Assembly: GCA_025350445.1 (NCBI GenBank)
Contig: JANXXV010000883.1
Coordinates: 1-9,927 of the forward strand
Direction of reading: 5' to 3'
DNA from: Bryobacteraceae bacterium
Lineage (GTDB): Bacteria; Acidobacteriota; Terriglobia; Bryobacterales; Bryobacteraceae
Length of the DNA: 9,927 bases
This document shows positions 6,665-9,927 of the stretch, one piece after another. A program made the translations under genes and the position numbers. How positions within the stretch are numbered: position 1 is the stretch's first letter; each line of letters begins with the position of its first letter. A model generated the notes under the pieces. That model was given only the letters and a program-made list of their open reading frames with translations. It was not told where the DNA came from and made no database searches.

Positions 6665-8935
6665 ATGGACCTCAAGAAACTAACCACCGCCCTCCTATTG
6701 CACGTAGCGCAGCAACTTTCCGTGCCGCTGAAAGGCCTCATCGCCACCATTGAACTTCTCGACGAAGGCGCAACCGTTCCCTTCATTGCGCTCTACCGCA
6801 AGGAAGCCACAGGCAACCTGGATGAAGTGCAGATCCGCGACATCGAAGAGAAGCTAGCCTACTTCCGCGAACTGGAAGAACGCCGCGAAACCGTTCTCAA
6901 TTCCATTAATGAACAGGGCAAGCTAACCCCGGAGTTCAAGGCCAAAATCGAAGCTACTCTAGAAAAGAACGAGCTCGAAGACCTTTACCTGCCCTACAAG
7001 CCCAAGCGCCGCACCAAGGCCTCTATTGCGCGCGAGAAAGGTCTCGAACCGTTAGCCCAATACCTCTGGAACCAGCAACCCGCTGACACATCGCTAGCCG
7101 AATACGCTCAGTCCTTCATCAACGAAGCGCTGTCAGTCCCCACCGCCGAAGAAGCCCTAACCGGAGCCCGTCACATCATAGCCGAGTGGATCAGTGAGAA
7201 CGCCGAATTCCGCAAGGTGCTCCGCCAGATGATGATGGAAAACGGCCTGGTAGTCAGCAAAGGCATCGAAGGCGTTCCGGACCCCGAAGGCAAATACAAA
7301 CTCTACCTCCACTTCAGCGAACCGGCTTCGAAAATCCCTTCGCACCGCATGCTTGCCGTTCGCCGCGGCGCCAAGGAAGGCATCCTCAGCTTCGAAATCG
7401 AACTCGATTCCATTACCCCGGTAACGTACCTCAAGAACAAAGTGATTCGCGAATACGGTGACTGGGCGCCGCATCTGGAACAAGCCATCGAGGACTGCTA
7501 TGAGCGCCTGCTGAACCCCTCCATCCAGACCGAAGTCCGGCTCGAACTCAAAGACCGTTCCGACGAAGAAGCCATTCGCGTGTTCCGCGAAAACATTGAG
7601 AACCTGCTGCTGGCCCCTCCAGCCGGCATGTTGAACGTGCTGGCAGTCGACCCCGGCATCCGCACCGGCTGCAAGATCGCTGTCGTGGACGATACCGGCA
7701 AGTTCCTGGAACACACCGTAATCTATCCGCTGGAACCAAAGAACGACCTGCTCGGATCCGTGAAAACCCTAAGCGGCCTGATCTCGAAATACAAAGTACA
7801 GGCCATCTCCATCGGCAATGGAACCGGCTCGCGCGAGGTGGCCGCTTTCATTCAGGACTTCCTGCGCCAGGCCGGCCTCACCCACGTCCTCAGCGTAGTA
7901 GTCAATGAATCCGGGGCTTCCGTCTACTCCGCCTCGGATATAGCCAGGCAGGAATTCCCGGAGCTCGACCTCACAGTCCGCGGCGCCATCTCCATCGGCC
8001 GCCGTTTGCAAGACCCTCTGGCCGAGCTGGTCAAGATAGATCCGAAGTCCATCGGCGTGGGCCAGTATCAACACGACGTGGATCAGCGAAAGCTGATGAA
8101 GGGCCTCGAAAGCACAGTAGAATCCTGCGTCAATCGGGTTGGCGTAGACCTCAATACGGCATCGTTCGCATTGCTCCGCTACGTAGCCGGCATCAACGAA
8201 CGCACCGCGCAAAAGATAGTGGAATACCGCAACGAACACGGGCGCTTCCGCTCTCGAGTCCAACTCACGGCCATCCCCGGCTTCGGCCCGAAAACCTTCG
8301 AGCAGGCCGCCGGCTTCCTGCGCATCCGCGACGGCGAAAACATTCTGGACATGACCGCCGTCCATCCCGAGTCATACCCGGTAGTGGCGAAGATAGCCGA
8401 ATCGCTGGCCCTAACAATCCCCGAGTTGATCGCCAAGCCCGACCTCGTCGAGCGCGTGAAACTGGAAGGCTTCCAGACGGAGAAAGTAGGCATCTACACC
8501 CTCACCGACATCCGGGAAGAACTACGCAAACCCGGCCGCGACCCGCGACAGAAATTCACCGTAGCCCAACTGCGCGACGACGTGAAAACCATAGCCGACC
8601 TAACTCCCGGCATGATCCTTGAAGGCACGGTAACCAACGTAACCGCCTTCGGAGCTTTCGTCGATATCGGCGTACACCAGGACGGCCTGGTCCACGTAAG
8701 CGAACTCTCAAACCGCTACATCAAAGACCCCGGCGAAGCCGTCAAAGCCGGACAGATCGTCAAAGTGAAAGTGCTCTCCGCCGACGCTAAAATGAAGCGC
8801 ATCGCCCTCTCCATCAAGCAACTGGAAGTCCGCACCGCGCCACCGCAAAGACCAAAGAAAGAAGCACCGAAAAAGCCCAGCATGGAAGAACAAATATCCC
8901 AACTGCAAAATCGCTTCCGCACCAGACGACCATGA
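6665..8935 (+). CDS. tex: RNA-binding transcription accessory protein Tex (S1 domain)
   Basis: Full-length Tex of 756 residues, close to the family norm, a cytoplasmic nucleic-acid-binding protein related to eukaryotic Spt6 and implicated in transcription. Domains in order: a helical N-terminal region with the family hallmark V-P-F-I-A-L-Y-R-K-E-A-T-G and later D-L-Y-L-P-Y-K-P-K-R-R-T; a YqgF-like RNase H fold from about 325, with D329 in A-V-D-P-G-I-R-T-G and later I-G-N-G-T-G-S-R-E and V-N-E-S-G-A-S-V-Y-S-A-S; helix-hairpin-helix motifs around 508-555 (F-R-S-R-V-Q-L and I-P-G-F-G-P-K-T-F); and an S1 RNA-binding domain at about 646-718 (G-T-V-T-N-V-T-A-F-G-A-F-V-D-I-G). A basic lysine/proline-rich tail follows. 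The start lies 14 bp after the lacI stop, so it may be co-transcribed with the sugar module, although tex usually serves a general role. The TGA stop overlaps an ATG (ATGA at 8932) that begins a duplicated copy of the next gene's start. Confidence 0.97.
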   Translation: MDLKKLTTALLLHVAQQLSVPLKGLIATIELLDEGATVPFIALYRKEATGNLDEVQIRDIEEKLAYFRELEERRETVLNSINEQGKLTPEFKAKIEATLEKNELEDLYLPYKPKRRTKASIAREKGLEPLAQYLWNQQPADTSLAEYAQSFINEALSVPTAEEALTGARHIIAEWISENAEFRKVLRQMMMENGLVVSKGIEGVPDPEGKYKLYLHFSEPASKIPSHRMLAVRRGAKEGILSFEIELDSITPVTYLKNKVIREYGDWAPHLEQAIEDCYERLLNPSIQTEVRLELKDRSDEEAIRVFRENIENLLLAPPAGMLNVLAVDPGIRTGCKIAVVDDTGKFLEHTVIYPLEPKNDLLGSVKTLSGLISKYKVQAISIGNGTGSREVAAFIQDFLRQAGLTHVLSVVVNESGASVYSASDIARQEFPELDLTVRGAISIGRRLQDPLAELVKIDPKSIGVGQYQHDVDQRKLMKGLESTVESCVNRVGVDLNTASFALLRYVAGINERTAQKIVEYRNEHGRFRSRVQLTAIPGFGPKTFEQAAGFLRIRDGENILDMTAVHPESYPVVAKIAESLALTIPELIAKPDLVERVKLEGFQTEKVGIYTLTDIREELRKPGRDPRQKFTVAQLRDDVKTIADLTPGMILEGTVTNVTAFGAFVDIGVHQDGLVHVSELSNRYIKDPGEAVKAGQIVKVKVLSADAKMKRIALSIKQLEVRTAPPQRPKKEAPKKPSMEEQISQLQNRFRTRRP

Positions 8936-8943
8936 AATGGATC
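8929..8943 (+). repeat. Direct repeat, copy 1, at the end of tex
   Basis: ACCATGAAATGGATC is identical to the sequence at 9114-9128. This copy overlaps the last codons of tex and forms an ATGA stop-start overlap. The two copies are 185 bp apart and bracket the tex-hydrolase intergenic segment. Confidence 0.75.
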
Positions 8944-9004
8944 TCTCTTTCACTTCCAACCGGAATAACGCTACGAACAGGCCGAACACTCCAAACCCCT
9001 TGGT

Positions 9005-9045
9005 GGGGCGGGCGCCCTCGCCGGCGCGGAGGCCCCTGCCTCCGC
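9005..9045. repeat. GC-rich hairpin cluster between tex and the hydrolase gene
   Basis: GCGGAGGC (9026-9033) and GCCTCCGC (9038-9045) form a perfect 8-bp stem with a CCCT loop. Just upstream, GGGCGCCC (9010-9017) is an 8-bp palindrome, and GGCG (9007-9010) can pair with CGCC (9019-9022). There is no T-run, so it does not look like a standard intrinsic terminator, although it may slow or end tex transcription. The rest of the 181-bp gap (8936-9116) shows no convincing gene; a 60-codon open frame at 8932-9114 crosses the hairpins and becomes arginine/proline-rich there. Confidence 0.5.
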
Positions 9046-9113
9046 TGCCGGGAGCGGGACGAATGCATCGGAAACCCGCCAACGAATAGCCTCAGTCAAA
9101 CGGATACCCTCTA

Positions 9114-9128
9114 ACCATGAAATGGATC
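9114..9128 (+). repeat. Direct repeat, copy 2, containing the hydrolase start codon
   Basis: This is the second exact copy of ACCATGAAATGGATC. Its ATG (9117-9119) is the hydrolase start, and the repeat encodes the first four residues M-K-W-I. The stop of the 60-codon frame that begins in copy 1 (TAA, 9112-9114) overlaps its first base. Confidence 0.75.
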
Positions 9129-9927
9129 GCAGCAACTCTAACCGCGGCAACCCTCTTCGCGCAAACCCAATCCCAATACGCGCCCCCGCCCGCAACCTTC
9201 GTCCCAACCCCGGCACAACGCGGCCAGATCGAAGTGCGAATCCGCGTCATCAATTCCACCGATCCGGACATCCAGATTTACCGCAAAGCGGGCGAATGGA
9301 TTCTCCGCCACCCGGAAGAATTCTACACACCCGCCTATTACACCTACACCCTGCAAGTCCTCGACGAAGGCATCTTCCGTAGCAAAATGGCCGAGAAGCA
9401 CGAGAAGCCCTGGACCACGGAAAAAGGCCGCGTCAACCGCGCCTACCGCTCCCGAGTTGACGGCAGCGTCCAACCCTACACCGTAACCATCCCCGAATCC
9501 TACAACGCGGCCAAACCCGTCCGCCTGGACGTAGTGCTCCACGGCCGCGCCTCCACCATGAACGAAGTCAGCTTCCTGGCCCCGAAAAAAGCCAGCTTCA
9601 CCGGCGATTACATTCAACTCGAAGTCTATGGCCGCACCAACAACGCCTACCGCTGGGCCGGAGAAACGGACGTTTTCGAAGCCCTGGAATCTGTCCGCGC
9701 CAACTACAACATCAATTCCAAACAGATTGTCCTCCGCGGCTTCTCAATGGGCGGCGCAGGCGCCTGGCACATCGGCCTGCACCACCCGGACCGCTGGGCC
9801 GCCGTGGAAGCCGGCGCCGGCTTCACCGAGACCATCCGCTACGCCAAGATCAACGATGCCCCACCCTACCAGCTAAGCACCATGCACATCTACGACGCCG
9901 TGGATTACGCTCTCAACGCCTTCAACG
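9117..9927 (+). CDS. Secreted alpha/beta-hydrolase, prolyl-oligopeptidase/esterase-like (3'-truncated by window edge)
   Basis: The first 270 residues are visible; the frame is still open at the right edge, so the C-terminus and the catalytic Asp and His are not seen. M-K-W-I-A-A-T-L-T-A-A-T-L-F-A (residues 1-15) followed by Q-T-Q-S-Q is a short Sec-type signal peptide. Residues about 25-120 are a family-unassigned N-terminal region. From about 125 (P-Y-T-V-T-I-P-E-S-Y) an alpha/beta-hydrolase fold begins, with the oxyanion-hole type H142-G143 and the nucleophile elbow G-F-S-M-G-G with S210 as the probable catalytic serine. The segment after it (A-W-H-I-G-L-H-H-P-D-R-W-A-A-V) is typical of S9-like peptidases and PHB-depolymerase-type esterases. 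The start is supported by the signal peptide; the Shine-Dalgarno is weak. Peptidase versus esterase cannot be decided from this part. The promoter is not obvious, and read-through from tex is possible. Confidence 0.85.
   Translation, partial: MKWIAATLTAATLFAQTQSQYAPPPATFVPTPAQRGQIEVRIRVINSTDPDIQIYRKAGEWILRHPEEFYTPAYYTYTLQVLDEGIFRSKMAEKHEKPWTTEKGRVNRAYRSRVDGSVQPYTVTIPESYNAAKPVRLDVVLHGRASTMNEVSFLAPKKASFTGDYIQLEVYGRTNNAYRWAGETDVFEALESVRANYNINSKQIVLRGFSMGGAGAWHIGLHHPDRWAAVEAGAGFTETIRYAKINDAPPYQLSTMHIYDAVDYALNAFN

Noticed and set aside
7157..7714. 185-codon minus-strand frame within tex (and a 198-codon one at 7769-8365)
   Set aside because: The translations are rich in Phe/Val/Asp/Ala, the usual antisense image of a Glu/Lys/Leu-rich protein with C-ending codons; the sense strand encodes an unambiguous Tex.
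8932..9114. 60-codon frame starting in the first direct-repeat copy
   Set aside because: Only the first few residues are signal-like; the rest translates the GC-rich hairpins and has no recognisable sequence. Treated as a by-product of the duplication, not a gene.

Overview
The window looks like a piece of chromosome from a GC-rich soil bacterium of the phylum Acidobacteriota, probably near Solibacter/Bryobacter. The main clue is a very large Oar-like TonB-dependent receptor with an N-terminal carboxypeptidase-regulatory-like domain, a type greatly expanded in that group. A Tat-exported Gfo/Idh/MocA oxidoreductase also fits. The assignment is inferred from protein style, not from a marker gene.

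Layout, left to right. (1) The C-terminal part of a NodT/TolC-type outer-membrane efflux protein runs rightward and ends at 721. (2) A 98-bp convergent intergenic gap carries GC-rich nested inverted repeats. (3) A leftward gene (820-4140) encodes the TonB-dependent receptor. (4) A 150-bp divergent control region (4141-4290) contains a perfect 16-bp palindrome, TTGCAATCGATTGCAA, of LacI-family operator type. It also holds candidate promoters in both directions and a degenerate second operator. (5) Three closely spaced rightward genes follow: a Tat-exported Gfo/Idh/MocA oxidoreductase (4291-5580), a LacI-family repressor (5622-6650) and the RNA-binding transcription accessory protein Tex (6665-8935). 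(6) A 181-bp gap contains GC-rich hairpins and is bracketed by a 15-bp direct repeat that includes the start codon of the next gene. (7) The N-terminal 270 residues of a secreted alpha/beta-hydrolase (9117 onward) run off the right edge.

The centre of the window reads as a self-contained sugar-response module. The TonB receptor would import or bind an oligosaccharide or related compound at the outer membrane. The periplasmic oxidoreductase would oxidise or reduce a sugar derivative. The LacI-family protein, encoded just downstream, would repress both transcription units through the palindrome between them. The substrate cannot be read from the sequence. Tex is a housekeeping factor that appears attached to this operon by position; its start region can fold into a small hairpin that suggests translational coupling to lacI.

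No tRNA, rRNA, CRISPR array, transposase or phage gene was seen. Every gene appears intact apart from the two cut by the window edges. Long open frames antisense to the receptor and to tex are judged to be GC-rich shadows.
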